The position numbers and the translations under genes are program-made. DNA of 64,000 nt from Pseudoalteromonas luteoviolacea (lineage in GTDB: Bacteria > Pseudomonadota > Gammaproteobacteria > Enterobacterales > Alteromonadaceae), in NCBI RefSeq assembly GCF_001750165.1, contig NZ_CP015411.1:4838888-4902887 (forward strand), written 5' to 3'. Positions within the stretch are counted from its first letter, which is position 1, and each line of letters begins with the position of its first letter. The notes under the pieces were generated by a model. The model searched no databases and had not been told where the DNA came from. It worked only from the letters and a program-made list of their open reading frames with translations. This document shows, piece by piece, positions 9,118 through 19,569 of this stretch.

Positions 9118-12100
9118 TTACGCTTTTTTGTCAGCCGAAAAGTACTTACGTCGCATTAAATCATGGACCACCAACTCTTGTTCACGACCATACGCTTTAA
9201 ACATTCGATTATTGTGCATATGTAATAGTGAGCTCAACAATGAATCTTTAGTACAATTGAGCTGTTGATCTGCGATCTGTTGATTCAATACCTGCACCAC
9301 AGGTGCAGCGCTTTGTTGCCATTGCTCTAATATACTCAACATAGCCGTTTGTACCTCATCACAATGCTGTACTTGATCAGGCACCAATTTAACAAAGTCA
9401 TCATCCAGCTTTTCTTGGTAATCACGATAACGATTACCAAGCTGTTTACGCAGCACACTGGTCTCATTAAACTCGCGTCCAAATCCTTCTCTAAGTTGAC
9501 TCACCAGCGCAAAGCGTGCTTCATCAGTATATTCAAAGAGATTAAGTAGTCTATGTGTACACGCCAGTGCAACACGCCAACGCACGTCTTCACCGTATTC
9601 GTCTATCAATCCACATGTTTGCGCAATTAATCGACTGTCGAACATAAATAGCGACTCGACCAAACTCATCGATTCAGGTCCGCCATAGCGCTCGACTTCA
9701 CGCTCATAGGTCATTAACTCAACTTTGTGCAGCTCACCAGACTCAATCTTCGGATCTAACAATGCATTCAAACGTGGCAGCAGTTGACCACATAATAGTT
9801 GCGGATCACCGTGGAAGCGCAAGCGAATATGCCAATCTGGATCGCCATAGCGAATAAAGAACCATTTATCGTACAGCTCACTCGTTTGCTCAACCAATGG
9901 CAACAACTCTTCTGTTAGTAATTGTTCAACCAGTGAATTACCTGAGTAAATTTTTAAGCTTAACCATTCAGATCCGGCACTAAAGCGTCGCTTAATCGGC
10001 GCAGCTGTGATGTTGGCGTACGGATCGTCAGAGAAGTGGCTATGGACAGATGCATGCTCATTAAAAAATGGCACAATCACTTCATTGCTGTAATGACGCC
10101 CTTCACTGTCTACCACCCGAGAGCGGTAATGACTGCTCAATACCTCTTTTAACTCAACACTCGTTTGCCCTTTCGTCTCACTCAGCAAAATAGCAAACAT
10201 ATCCGGGTTACGAATATCAAGTTGCAGTACGTTATCAGCCATCGCAAAGCTCACTTGTGCATCCAACTGGTATTTCTGCATTAATGCATCCAATTGCTCA
10301 CGATTGAACTGCCCTTTTTTATTGATTGCTTCCAGTTCACTGCGTTCGATACGCCACGTTTTTTCGCTTAAAATTAGATTATCTAACATCACCCGCGGCA
10401 CAAATGCAGCGCGTTCAGTACTGGCGGGCATGTTGAAATGCGGCGCTCTACCTTCTTGGTGTTGTAACATACATAAAAATTTATATGCACTGAGACTGCG
10501 CGCTGAGTAGTTGTGTGCACTCGACAAACGAGGCACTACCTGCTTGTTCAAACGCTTGCTCCACAACTTTACTTTCTGGCCTTCGACCCAGACATGTAAG
10601 TCACTGAGCGGGATTTGATACTCATCCTCCAGCGCACTATCAGCCATAAATACGATCTCGTACTGCCTTAAATGCGGACGCGCAATGACATTACCCGGAC
10701 GCCCTTCAGGCATATGTACAACTTCAGCAAAGATGACATCTTCGTTGTGCGCTTGCTCTTGTTTTAGATGCTGAATCACAGATGTTTTTAGCTCTGTGTC
10801 GAGGTGACAAAAACGGCCTAATAAATTCGCTGCTGAGGGGCCATAACACCCATTGAACTTATACACTGGATTGCCTCGGTCATCCTGATATAAGCTCAGC
10901 ATCGTCGCGAAAGAGTAAGGAAATTTATTGACGGCATCTTTGTTATTGATTTTTCCTTTGAGCTCTTTACTCTTTAAGACAACACAGGCTTTATCACGGT
11001 TTTCAGGCAAACTTAAAGCCCGCTCAACCAAACTATCAATCATGCTGACTTCTGGCACGGTGCCTTGGTTAGTGCCATTTCGAGCCAGATTTAAGCCCGC
11101 AACTAAAGGCGCTTCATACCCAGTTTCCGTCGAGATACCGATACCGGACTCATCATCCAAGATGACATCTAATGGCACAAACTGACCTTCAAAGCGACTG
11201 TTAAATTGAGTCATAAATTGGCTTAAACCCGAGCCTGGGTTCGAAATGGTCAGCCCTGCAATAACCTCAAGTTGCTTCTGCACACGCTTGATTTCCATTT
11301 CAGAAATTTGGCACTGCTCAAACGCGCGATAGATATCACTTTGGAACAGTTTGTTTTCTTGCGCTTTTACAGGCAGGCTTTCAAGATGAGACAATAGCTG
11401 TTTGTAAGGGGTGATTTCACCACTGCGTGCAGTATCAAGTTGCTCTATCTGTGCCAACGCAGTTGCTAACTTATCAGCCGCATCAAGTTCTTTGATCCCT
11501 TCAATAGATTTGAGCAACGCTAAATCTGGAGAGTCACCAGTCAACGGTAAGGGGATATCTGCTAACAAGACCCCCTCGTCAATAAGGTCTTGAATATAAC
11601 TCTCAACTTCTACTTGATCTGCTTCCTCATAATGCGCGCAAAATCTCGCTACTAACTCATTAAAACTTAAGCCTGGTTTGGCAAGCGCCAACGCAAACTT
11701 AAAGTACTCATCACTTTCAACTGCACTCAATCGATACTGCATGGTATCGTCTGATAAGTAAGTCTCAATATAGCGACATTGCTCAGCAACAAAATAATGC
11801 GATGAGTTAGGTTTATAAGTCAGATGCTCAGATCGTGAGGCATGTTTAACAAAGTGCTCTTTTAGCGCCGATAAATAAAACATATCTAGGCGGGTTTTGC
11901 GTGTGTCTTGAACATGCTCTGCCGGCGTTAATATGGTTTGTGCATCAATTTGGCCTTGGTGAATACCAGAAAACAAACCAAATGGCGTCGGACGCGAGCA
12001 CATTCGCACCATATATTTAATCAATGCATGTGCAACCTTTTTCCCCTGCTTAGATTCAGGTTTAGTCCGCCATTGTTCAATGCGCTCTAATAGTGAAGGA

Positions 12101-12264
12101 CTGGCAAGGTAAATTGCTTCTTCAACTCCCGGCGTTGCCAGCCACGCACTGAGCAACGTATTCGTGTTTTGATTATCATCACCAAAAGCGACCAATTGCT
12201 CAAGCGCCAAGCGTGGTGTACGAATGACAAAAAAATTATCACTTTTTATTTGTTTATTCGACAT
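9118..12264 (-). CDS. lanB: class I lanthipeptide dehydratase (LanB)
   Basis: A 1048-residue full-length dehydratase that uses glutamyl-tRNA to dehydrate Ser/Thr in a precursor peptide to Dha/Dhb. The N-terminal domain carries the hallmark CSRPTPFGLFSGI (about residues 92-104). The C-terminal roughly 280 residues form the glutamate-elimination (SpaB_C / thiopeptide-type) domain, seen in SLKIYSGNSLVEQLLTEELL and WFFIRYGDPDWHIRLRFHG. Both domains are in one chain, at the usual length. A good AGGAG precedes the ATG, and the gene lies 11 bases after lanC, so the two are one operon. The likely substrates are the Cys-containing peptides at 19.6-20.2 kb; that assignment is inference. Confidence 0.93.
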   Translation of the reverse strand: MSNKQIKSDNFFVIRTPRLALEQLVAFGDDNQNTNTLLSAWLATPGVEEAIYLASPSLLERIEQWRTKPESKQGKKVAHALIKYMVRMCSRPTPFGLFSGIHQGQIDAQTILTPAEHVQDTRKTRLDMFYLSALKEHFVKHASRSEHLTYKPNSSHYFVAEQCRYIETYLSDDTMQYRLSAVESDEYFKFALALAKPGLSFNELVARFCAHYEEADQVEVESYIQDLIDEGVLLADIPLPLTGDSPDLALLKSIEGIKELDAADKLATALAQIEQLDTARSGEITPYKQLLSHLESLPVKAQENKLFQSDIYRAFEQCQISEMEIKRVQKQLEVIAGLTISNPGSGLSQFMTQFNSRFEGQFVPLDVILDDESGIGISTETGYEAPLVAGLNLARNGTNQGTVPEVSMIDSLVERALSLPENRDKACVVLKSKELKGKINNKDAVNKFPYSFATMLSLYQDDRGNPVYKFNGCYGPSAANLLGRFCHLDTELKTSVIQHLKQEQAHNEDVIFAEVVHMPEGRPGNVIARPHLRQYEIVFMADSALEDEYQIPLSDLHVWVEGQKVKLWSKRLNKQVVPRLSSAHNYSARSLSAYKFLCMLQHQEGRAPHFNMPASTERAAFVPRVMLDNLILSEKTWRIERSELEAINKKGQFNREQLDALMQKYQLDAQVSFAMADNVLQLDIRNPDMFAILLSETKGQTSVELKEVLSSHYRSRVVDSEGRHYSNEVIVPFFNEHASVHSHFSDDPYANITAAPIKRRFSAGSEWLSLKIYSGNSLVEQLLTEELLPLVEQTSELYDKWFFIRYGDPDWHIRLRFHGDPQLLCGQLLPRLNALLDPKIESGELHKVELMTYEREVERYGGPESMSLVESLFMFDSRLIAQTCGLIDEYGEDVRWRVALACTHRLLNLFEYTDEARFALVSQLREGFGREFNETSVLRKQLGNRYRDYQEKLDDDFVKLVPDQVQHCDEVQTAMLSILEQWQQSAAPVVQVLNQQIADQQLNCTKDSLLSSLLHMHNNRMFKAYGREQELVVHDLMRRKYFSADKKA

Positions 12265-12275
12265 TCCTAGTACTC

Positions 12276-13496
12276 CTAAACCATCAACAAACAGTCAGTC
12301 CAGCTAACATCATCATCCAGTAAACTGATCAGTCCACACCCGATCCCTGCATAACCCATCAAGAAACCAAAATCTACTTCGTGTGATTTACTCACGCCGT
12401 TATATGAGTGCAGTGCAGACAAACCGCGTTCTCGGTAGGCCGTTAAACTATAATCAACCCAGTATTGTGTGGCTTCGGCCAACTTAGGATCAGGCATAAT
12501 TTTATTCACGATTTGGAATATCAAAGCTAACCCCACGAAACCGTGGCATAAACCAGCATCATTGATATAAGCACTTTTATCGTCACGCTTGGCAGCATGT
12601 ACTGCTATCTCACGCGCGCGCTCTATATAACTAGGGCGATCCAACCCATAGCCTGCCCGAGCTAAAATAAGTGCGATAGTAAGGTCGCCATAACACCAAC
12701 CTAATCGAGATTTCGGATCACTCTCTCCGGCACAAGAGCCATAGCAAGAATAGGCGTGATCATGCCCAGTTTGATGCTCAAGCAACCAATCACATGCCCC
12801 AGAAATCAGCTTAGCTGCGCGCGCTTTTAAAGAAGGGATATTGAGTGCGGGTAATAATGCGGCGATCATGCCCGGTACACCATGTGCGAGGCCAAGGTTG
12901 TATTCAGGTTTCTCCCTGTCATCCGTATCAAAGCGATAGATCGACTCTTTTGGTTGAGACCAAGCGATATGACCATTATCAAAATACGTCGCAGTGCTTT
13001 CTAACCCACTGACAATAATAGAATAGAGCTTAGATTGATCCGAAAACTGACTGCGCCTTGCCGCGTAGGGCGCATACCCAGATAACCCCAGCACCATTTC
13101 GATTTCACCCGGCCATGGGTGATAATCTAACGCTTGTATAAATAACTCATCGACATCTTCAAGCAGCTCAGCGTCATACTCTTCTTTGTCTGCTTGATTG
13201 AAAAACTCCAGAACCCAAGCTTGGCCAGCTAAGCCTGAACTTAATTCAAAACTTTGTTCTACCAACTGTTCTTGCAGCACTTCCAGCTTCTCTGAAAAAA
13301 GCGCTTCATCAATTGTATTGGCATCCATATGATGGGCTTTAAATAAAAATAAGAGCTGTCCTGCAAGCCCGCTCAGTAACCCATTTTTTATTTCATTATT
13401 TGTTTGCAAATGGCTGCTTACTTCTTGTGCAAGCACGGAGATGATGCCACTAATCTCTTGGCGTTGATTATCTGTGATCAATAGTTGCTCTGACAT
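12276..13496 (-). CDS. lanC: lanthipeptide cyclase (LanC)
   Basis: A 406-residue cyclase that adds Cys thiols to dehydrated residues to form (methyl)lanthionine rings. The zinc ligands are visible: Cys268 (GWCYGD), Cys317 and His318 (GLCHGF). The LanC repeats show as LSGLAGQ, SSGLAGQ, LGLSGYAPYA, LGLAHGVPGM (His205) and GYAGIGCGL. The length is normal. It is followed immediately by lanB. The gap of about 200 bases to the transporter gene upstream contains a stem-loop, so lanCB may have its own promoter or be partly uncoupled from the exporter. Confidence 0.93.
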   Translation of the reverse strand: MSEQLLITDNQRQEISGIISVLAQEVSSHLQTNNEIKNGLLSGLAGQLLFLFKAHHMDANTIDEALFSEKLEVLQEQLVEQSFELSSGLAGQAWVLEFFNQADKEEYDAELLEDVDELFIQALDYHPWPGEIEMVLGLSGYAPYAARRSQFSDQSKLYSIIVSGLESTATYFDNGHIAWSQPKESIYRFDTDDREKPEYNLGLAHGVPGMIAALLPALNIPSLKARAAKLISGACDWLLEHQTGHDHAYSCYGSCAGESDPKSRLGWCYGDLTIALILARAGYGLDRPSYIERAREIAVHAAKRDDKSAYINDAGLCHGFVGLALIFQIVNKIMPDPKLAEATQYWVDYSLTAYRERGLSALHSYNGVSKSHEVDFGFLMGYAGIGCGLISLLDDDVSWTDCLLMV

Positions 13497-13544
13497 TGTC
13501 TTCCTTAATAAATAAAGCTTTATTTTTTTTGTTGTAGCAATAAA

Positions 13545-13569
13545 AGCTAACTCAATTCATGTGTTAGCT
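13545..13569 (-). terminator. possible terminator between exporter and lanC
   Basis: 7-bp inverted repeat AGCTAAC / GTTAGCT with an 11-base loop; on the minus strand it is followed by TTTTATTG. It lies in the gap after the ABC transporter gene. It could reduce read-through into lanCB. Confidence 0.45.
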
Positions 13570-13693
13570 CAATAGGACGAGTCCCCACTAACAACCAAAT
13601 TACCGCTTATATTGTATCTGTATGTGTTTCCAAAATTTCATCGCAATCACCAACTCACAAATAGCGTGCAGCGGTGATTGCATATTTCTTCTG

Positions 13694-15823
13694 CTACTCA
13701 CTCTCTTGAGCAAACTCTTCGGCGTGTACCTTTTGTAAGCGAATTTCTCTGTCAGCTGAAGCAATCGTTTCCTTGCGATGTGCAATGATCACTCGCGTCA
13801 TATCTAAACGACTAACCGCTTCGTTAATATCAGACTCTAAAGAAGTATCAAGGTGACTCGTTGCTTCATCCATAAACAGGATTTTAGGCTGTTTATAAAG
13901 CGCTCGAGCAAGAATAATACGCTGTTTTTGGCCGCCAGATAACGATGACCCCATATCACCAATCAAACTGTCATAGCCCATTGGCATTTGGCTAATATCG
14001 TCGTGAATGGCAGCGAGTTGTGCACAATATACAACTCGTTCCATATCTATTGGAGTATCAAAAAAGGCGATGTTGTCTGCAACCGATCCCGATAGTAGTT
14101 CGTCATCTTGCATCACCGCAGCAATTTGTTGACGATATTGGCGAGCACCGATCTGCTCAATCGGCACATCATCAATCAACACCTCACCACTTTTGGCTTG
14201 GTTTAACCCCAACATGATTTTAAGTAATGTTGATTTACCACAACCGGATGGTCCTGTGATCGCAACTGATTCACCCGGCGCAATGGCCAAATTCAAATTA
14301 TGCAAGACATCAGGAGTCGCATCAGAGTAGGAGAAACAGATATTTTTCAGTTCAACTTTACCCTCAACGGAATGATTTTTTAGTTGCTCAGGTTGCAATG
14401 TTTCTTTTTCGGTTAGTGCGATATCTGCGATACGGTCGAAATGCAAACCAACCATTTTGAACTCAATTAACTTTTCAATTAAGTTAGCGGTCTTATCCAT
14501 AAACTGACGCTTGTATGACATAAAGGCAAAAAGCATTCCGGTACTAAACCCGCCCTCCAACACTAAATGCGCTGCTAAATAAACAACGAGTATATTCTCA
14601 ATACCAAACAAAGCACGGTTGATCGCATCATAGCCTATTTGGAAATTACCAAGACGAATGCTCTGGTTTATGGCATTGGCATATCTATTTTGCCACTGCC
14701 CTTCACGTTTAACTTCTGAGCCAAACAATTTAATCGTCTGAATACCGCGTACAGTCTCCATAAAATTGGAATTTTCTTCTGCACGCGCCATGATCTCTTG
14801 CTCACTGATGTTTCTAAACGGTTTGTACATCGCGATACGAACCAAAGCATATGCGATAACCGCTGTAAGCACGACCACAGATAGAGTCGGGCTGTAAAAG
14901 AAGATCATCGCCAAAGTAATAATAGCCATCAACCCATCGATAATGGCCTCGATAACCCCAGTGGTTAAAATCTGTTTGACCTGTTGCAATGAGCCAAATC
15001 GGGATACAACATCTCCCATATGACGCTTTTCAAAATAAGAAATTGGCAGACGAACTAAATGATGAAATAAGTTTGCCCCCAACTGAATATTCATTTGGTT
15101 GCCAAAGTGTAATAACGTGAACCCACGCAGTGCATTAGTCGCAATTTCAAATACTAAGACGAGGAAAAACCCCGTAGCTAGCACCGTTAATAGATTGGTA
15201 TCGCCTGTCAACACCACATCATCTATGACCAACTGAATATAATAAGGCGCCGCGAGAGTGAACACCTGTAAAATTATCGATAAAATAAATATCAATAGTA
15301 AAGAGCGTTTCAGACCCGTGATCCGACTCCAAAAATCAGCGAACCTTAAAGTGGGCTTTTTCTCTTTCTTTTCAAAGCTTTTTGTTGGTATGAGTTCAAG
15401 GGCTACACCAGTAAAATGCTTAGATGCTTCCTCTAGTGTAAATGTCTTTTCGCCGTATGCAGGGTCATGGATCACAATACGCTTTTCATTGGCTTTTTTG
15501 AGTACCACAAAGTGATTCATATCCCAATGCAGGATACACGGTGTCTGCAGCGCATCGAGATCTTCTAATTCAATTCTAAGCGGTCTAGAGCTTAGCTCTA
15601 ACTGCTCAGCGAAGTGCATAATATCAAGCAGTGTCGCGCCTTCAATAGATATGCTGAATTTTTGTCTAAGTGTTGTCAGATCACTATGGTAGCCGTGGTA
15701 TGCAGCGACCATCGCCAAACTGGCCAAGCCACATTCAGCGGCCTCTGATTGCAAAATAACCGGTAGTGAATTCCTTGACCAAAACTGTAATTTTTGTACC
15801 GGTGAGTTATCTTCCTGGTGCAT
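13694..15823 (-). CDS. peptidase-containing ABC exporter (C39 / LanT type), copy 1
   Basis: A 709-residue bifunctional transporter that cuts double-glycine leaders and exports the core. The C39 protease is intact: Gln25, Cys31 (AAECGLASLAMVAAYHG), His104 (HWDMNHFVVL) and Asp120 (IHDPAYGE). A six-helix membrane domain follows (about 165-450), then an ATPase with Walker A GPSGCGKST near residue 525, signature LSGGQKQR and Walker B ILFMDEATS. The HlyD-type adaptor lies 30 bases upstream in the same direction. It closely resembles the second exporter at 26.5 kb. With LanB/LanC beside it and no separate LanP protease, it probably performs leader removal for this locus. Confidence 0.93.
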   Translation of the reverse strand: MHQEDNSPVQKLQFWSRNSLPVILQSEAAECGLASLAMVAAYHGYHSDLTTLRQKFSISIEGATLLDIMHFAEQLELSSRPLRIELEDLDALQTPCILHWDMNHFVVLKKANEKRIVIHDPAYGEKTFTLEEASKHFTGVALELIPTKSFEKKEKKPTLRFADFWSRITGLKRSLLLIFILSIILQVFTLAAPYYIQLVIDDVVLTGDTNLLTVLATGFFLVLVFEIATNALRGFTLLHFGNQMNIQLGANLFHHLVRLPISYFEKRHMGDVVSRFGSLQQVKQILTTGVIEAIIDGLMAIITLAMIFFYSPTLSVVVLTAVIAYALVRIAMYKPFRNISEQEIMARAEENSNFMETVRGIQTIKLFGSEVKREGQWQNRYANAINQSIRLGNFQIGYDAINRALFGIENILVVYLAAHLVLEGGFSTGMLFAFMSYKRQFMDKTANLIEKLIEFKMVGLHFDRIADIALTEKETLQPEQLKNHSVEGKVELKNICFSYSDATPDVLHNLNLAIAPGESVAITGPSGCGKSTLLKIMLGLNQAKSGEVLIDDVPIEQIGARQYRQQIAAVMQDDELLSGSVADNIAFFDTPIDMERVVYCAQLAAIHDDISQMPMGYDSLIGDMGSSLSGGQKQRIILARALYKQPKILFMDEATSHLDTSLESDINEAVSRLDMTRVIIAHRKETIASADREIRLQKVHAEEFAQESE

Positions 15824-15853
15824 ATAAAGCCTTTTTTATTATCGTTATTGCAG

Positions 15854-17098
15854 CTATAGCTGTCCTTTAATACTAAATACTGGATCAAACAACCAACGCA
15901 GTAATGATCGCTCCTCGATAATGATATCTGCATCTAACATCATGCCGGCACGCAGCGGCGTCGATTTACCATACGCCTGAATGTGCTGTTTAGACAAAGA
16001 CACAATGACGCGATAAGCTGGCTCAGTGATCATGCCGGGAATAATGGTCTCTTCTGGTAGGATCAAAGAACTGCTGATCTGCTTTATTTCACCACCATAA
16101 ATACCAAACTTTTCATATGGAAAAGCGTGATAGCGCAATTTGGTTTCTTGCCCAGATTCAATAAAACCAAATGCCGATGTTGGAACGTATATAACAGCCT
16201 GCATTTGACTGTTTTCTGGGATCACACTTAATAATCGCTCTCCAGTCACCACATTTTTACCGACTTTGGCCAGTAACCCTGTCACCACACCGGCCTTTGG
16301 CGCTCTTAGTTCACCTAGCCGCTGCTGCTCTACCGAAGACAATTGAATTTCCATATCGGCGCGTTGCGAATTCAGCTGATTGATTCGTTCAGCGTGCTGT
16401 AAAGGCAGTTTTTCTAGCTGAGTATCATATTGGGCAATTTGCGATTGCAAACTGAGTTTTTCAGAGCGCATGGATGAAGACTGCTGTTGCAGAGACAGTA
16501 ATGTGTCTTTTTGCCGTTGCAGCTCTAATTCTGAAATATATCCAGTGCCTTTCAAAGTGCTGATCTGAGTGACCATTTGCTCATTCAGCGTTAATCGCTT
16601 TGTGAACGTTTCCGATTGATTATTCAATTCAATTAATCGTTTTTGTACAGCTGCTTTTTGTTGTTGTAACTCAGTTAGATCTAGTTGATTTTGCTGCTCT
16701 TGCTGTGCAATTAAACGCTCAAGGTTTTGTAATTGAAATGAATATTGATTGAGTAATGCCTGATTTAATTCAAGAGCTTGTGTGCTGTGTTTAGCTGACG
16801 CAATACGTAAAATCGGCTGGTTTGCTTCAACAAGCTGCCCTTCTTCAACTAAAACTTCTGCAATGACACCTTCTTGTGAAGCAACCATACTTAAAACCCC
16901 GGTATTGGGCTCTAAGACACCTGTAACACGTTCTTTTCGCGCATAACTGCCTAAAGTAAGGTAAATGAGGCTGATGATCACTACAAATAAGATCAGAAAG
17001 GTAAGTGTTTTAAACACTGGCGGCTGAACTAAACTTACAGCTCCTTCTAATCGGTGTCGCTTATTCTCAAGTACTTCTTTGCGAAAGAGATTTTCCAT
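15854..17098 (-). CDS. HlyD-family membrane-fusion adaptor, copy 1
   Basis: A 414-residue periplasmic adaptor that links the ABC exporter to an outer membrane channel. It has a cytoplasmic N-terminus, one membrane helix (about residues 28-50, TLTFLILFVVIISLIYLTLG), a lipoyl half-domain (about 65-100), long coiled-coil helices (about 105-260, Gln/Leu-rich) and a beta-barrel C-terminal domain. Related adaptors include those of bacteriocin exporters and EmrA-like proteins. Its partner is the downstream C39 exporter. No outer membrane TolC homologue is encoded in the window. The glmU terminator lies upstream, so this gene should have its own promoter in 17099-17195, where an AT-rich segment is present. 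Confidence 0.9.
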   Translation of the reverse strand: MENLFRKEVLENKRHRLEGAVSLVQPPVFKTLTFLILFVVIISLIYLTLGSYARKERVTGVLEPNTGVLSMVASQEGVIAEVLVEEGQLVEANQPILRIASAKHSTQALELNQALLNQYSFQLQNLERLIAQQEQQNQLDLTELQQQKAAVQKRLIELNNQSETFTKRLTLNEQMVTQISTLKGTGYISELELQRQKDTLLSLQQQSSSMRSEKLSLQSQIAQYDTQLEKLPLQHAERINQLNSQRADMEIQLSSVEQQRLGELRAPKAGVVTGLLAKVGKNVVTGERLLSVIPENSQMQAVIYVPTSAFGFIESGQETKLRYHAFPYEKFGIYGGEIKQISSSLILPEETIIPGMITEPAYRVIVSLSKQHIQAYGKSTPLRAGMMLDADIIIEERSLLRWLFDPVFSIKGQL

Positions 17099-17195
17099 AA
17101 TAACTTGTACACCCGAATGAATTGTTTTTATTGTTAAATTTTAATTAACCTCAAAGTTAATGTATCACTTTAGCATCGAGAAAGGAATCAGGTAC

Positions 17196-17223
17196 AAAAA
17201 AGGGAAATAAATTTCCCTTTTTT
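17196..17223. terminator. glmU terminator (symmetrical)
   Basis: AAAAAAGGGAAAT-AA-ATTTCCCTTTTTT: a near-perfect inverted repeat with A-run and T-run flanks, directly after the glmU stop on the minus strand. It separates glmU transcription from the exporter operon. Confidence 0.88.
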
Positions 17224-17233
17224 AGATTAATGA

Positions 17234-18595
17234 TTAAGACTTTTTCACTGGTCGCTGCCAACCTGCAATATTACGCTGCTTGCCTCTCGCTACAGCCAGT
17301 TGCTCATCTTGAACTGTGCTGGTGATGACCGACCCTGCGGCTATCGTTGCTTGAGCGCCAATTTGCACAGGCGCTACTAACGAAGAGTTAGATCCGATAA
17401 ATGCACCATCTCCAATAATAGTTTGCGATTTATTAACCCCATCGTAGTTACACGTAATTGTACCAGCACCAATATTCACCTTTTCACCTACCTGTGTATC
17501 CCCAAGATAAGTAAAGTGGTTTGCTTTTGAGCCCGAGCCAAGTCGTGACTTTTTCATCTCAACAAAGTTACCAACATGCGCATTTTCCTCCATTACGGCT
17601 CCTGGACGAAGTCGTGCAAAAGGACCCAATGTACAATGTGCTTTTACTTCAGCTTCTTCAATAACGGTATTTGATTTAATGACCACACCATCACCAATGG
17701 TACAATCTTTTAAAACACAATTAGGGCCAATACGGACATCATTGCCAATGATTACTTTACCTTCAAAAATAACATTTACATCAATTTCAACATCTTGCCC
17801 TGTTGTCACTGCACCACGTACGTCAATTCTTGCAGGATCTGCGAGGCTTGCTCCGTTAAGCATTAAATCAATAGCTTGGCGCTCCTGATAAGCACGCTCT
17901 AATGCAGCCAGCTGGACGCGATTATTGGCACCTTCTACTTCCATTTCATCTTCAGGCTGAGCAGAAGTAATGTCTACCCCTTCTTGGTGGGCCATGGCGA
18001 CAATATCCGTTAAGTAATATTCACCTTGTGCATTATTATTAGAAAGCTGACCCAACCACTTTTTCAAAAGCTCACCATTGGCAGCCATGATACCTGTATT
18101 GATCTCTTGAATTTTTAGTTGCTCAGCTGATGCATCTTTTTGCTCTACAATACCAACTAATTTTCCATTTTCTCGGACCATACGACCGTAACCAGTCGGA
18201 TTATCAAGCGTTACCGTCAGTACAGCGAGACCTTTGGCTGGCGTCACAGCCAACAATTTTTCCAATGTGGATTGTTTGGTCAAAGGCACGTCGCCATACA
18301 AAATCAAAACAGTATCATCATCACCTATATGTTGCTTTGCAACGGCAACTGCATGACCAGTGCCCAACTGCTCTTCTTGCAAAACCCAGTTCACCTCATT
18401 ATGAGACAAACATGCTTTTAATTGCTCGCCACCGTGGCCATAGACTAAATTGGTCGACTTAGCTCCTAACGCTTTTGAGTTATCTATCACGTGCTGTACC
18501 ATAGGTTTTCCAGCGATAGGGTGTAATACTTTGGGTAATTTAGAACGCATACGAGTACCTTTACCCGCAGCAAGAATGACTGTATTTAATGACAT
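17234..18595 (-). CDS. glmU: bifunctional UDP-GlcNAc pyrophosphorylase / glucosamine-1-phosphate acetyltransferase
   Basis: A 453-residue two-domain enzyme giving UDP-N-acetylglucosamine for peptidoglycan and LPS. The N-terminal uridylyltransferase domain has LAAGKGTRMRSKLPKVLH, LYGDVPL and NPTGYGR. The C-terminal left-handed beta-helix of hexapeptide repeats (from about residue 250) has the acetyltransferase signature around PFARLRPGA and NFVEMKK. The length is standard. In related genomes glmU follows atpC closely; here 23 kb separates them and bacteriocin genes lie on both sides. The gene itself looks intact and ordinary. Confidence 0.96.
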   Translation of the reverse strand: MSLNTVILAAGKGTRMRSKLPKVLHPIAGKPMVQHVIDNSKALGAKSTNLVYGHGGEQLKACLSHNEVNWVLQEEQLGTGHAVAVAKQHIGDDDTVLILYGDVPLTKQSTLEKLLAVTPAKGLAVLTVTLDNPTGYGRMVRENGKLVGIVEQKDASAEQLKIQEINTGIMAANGELLKKWLGQLSNNNAQGEYYLTDIVAMAHQEGVDITSAQPEDEMEVEGANNRVQLAALERAYQERQAIDLMLNGASLADPARIDVRGAVTTGQDVEIDVNVIFEGKVIIGNDVRIGPNCVLKDCTIGDGVVIKSNTVIEEAEVKAHCTLGPFARLRPGAVMEENAHVGNFVEMKKSRLGSGSKANHFTYLGDTQVGEKVNIGAGTITCNYDGVNKSQTIIGDGAFIGSNSSLVAPVQIGAQATIAAGSVITSTVQDEQLAVARGKQRNIAGWQRPVKKS

Positions 18596-19569
18596 CAGTG
18601 ATGGATCCTTTTTTAAACTTACGATTTCTTCGCCCTATCACTTACTTTAAGGTTGTCACTCCGTGTGCCCAACCAAACTCAATCGCAGTTCGCAATATTG
18701 CGCAGAAATAATTGACGATATTTTAACTCGATTTATCCAAATTGATAGTCATAAAGTCATCTGAGCTCTCACAAATCATACTAAATACGATGTAAAGACA
18801 CTCAGTGGTTTGCGCTCGAATGAGACACAAATATACGATTAGGTAGTTACCTTTCGATACAATATTCTCTGCCACAGTTTTGTATTTTTATCATTGTAAA
18901 CCTGTAACATCTAACGGCTTTTTTCGAAATATAAACCAGCTATGATGACGCCACCTCAACAAAACAGATTCAATCTGCTGTTTTTGTTAAAAAATATAGC
19001 ATGCCTTCATAAGCGTACTAAAAGCATAATTTATACGGTCGCTTGGCAAGTCATTGCGCACTTATTAATTTGCTGCCAGCGCTTTGGTAGGCAAAAGACC
19101 CGCGTGTCCTAACAGGCTTTGCAAGGAAGCAGAGCCTATTTCACACTCAGTGGCGTTACCTATTGATATCTAAAGGCGCGCAGCGCTTCTTTAGTAATAA
19201 AAAAGAACATCCGTGTTTCTTTACTGACTCAAAATAAAATGGAATTTAAATACCCTTTCAGCCACGTAAATCCGTGGTTATTGATTTAATTCATCAACGC
19301 AAATAGTGACACGCTTTAAACGCGATTCAGAGGTGTATTGTCCGCCAACGCATACACCTCTGAGCATGTGTAATACCGATATCTATTTTTTCCAACCTAA
19401 CAGATAAGAATGTATTCAACCCCATACTTGGTAACAAATTACATTCAACACGGCTTAGATTGCGCTAATATGCTCTCAAAAGCAGGTCCATAAAAAACAA
19501 AATTAGATCCTTATTACACCTATTCAAAATTTGTTTTCTACAAACAGCCCACAAGCGCTAACTACTAGA
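18596..19569. other. intergenic region between glmU and the lanthipeptide precursors
   Basis: About 970 bases with no convincing gene on either strand. It must hold the glmU promoter (minus strand). Two inverted repeats stand out: AACAAAACAG / CTGTTTTTGTT at 18958-18988, containing an inner CAGATT/AATCTG, and a perfect 11-bp stem CAGAGGTGTAT / ATACACCTCTG at 19328-19362. The second lies about 200 bases after the precursor gene stop and may end that transcript. Confidence 0.6.
19328..19362. terminator. perfect 11-bp stem-loop downstream of the precursor pair
   Basis: CAGAGGTGTAT and ATACACCTCTG around a 13-base loop. There is no T-run on either side, so the role as terminator or RNA stabiliser is uncertain. 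Confidence 0.45.

Noticed and set aside
13600..13785. 61-residue minus-strand frame at the end of exporter 1
   Set aside because: Most of it is an alternate frame of the transporter; the 28 codons beyond show no leader or ribosome site.
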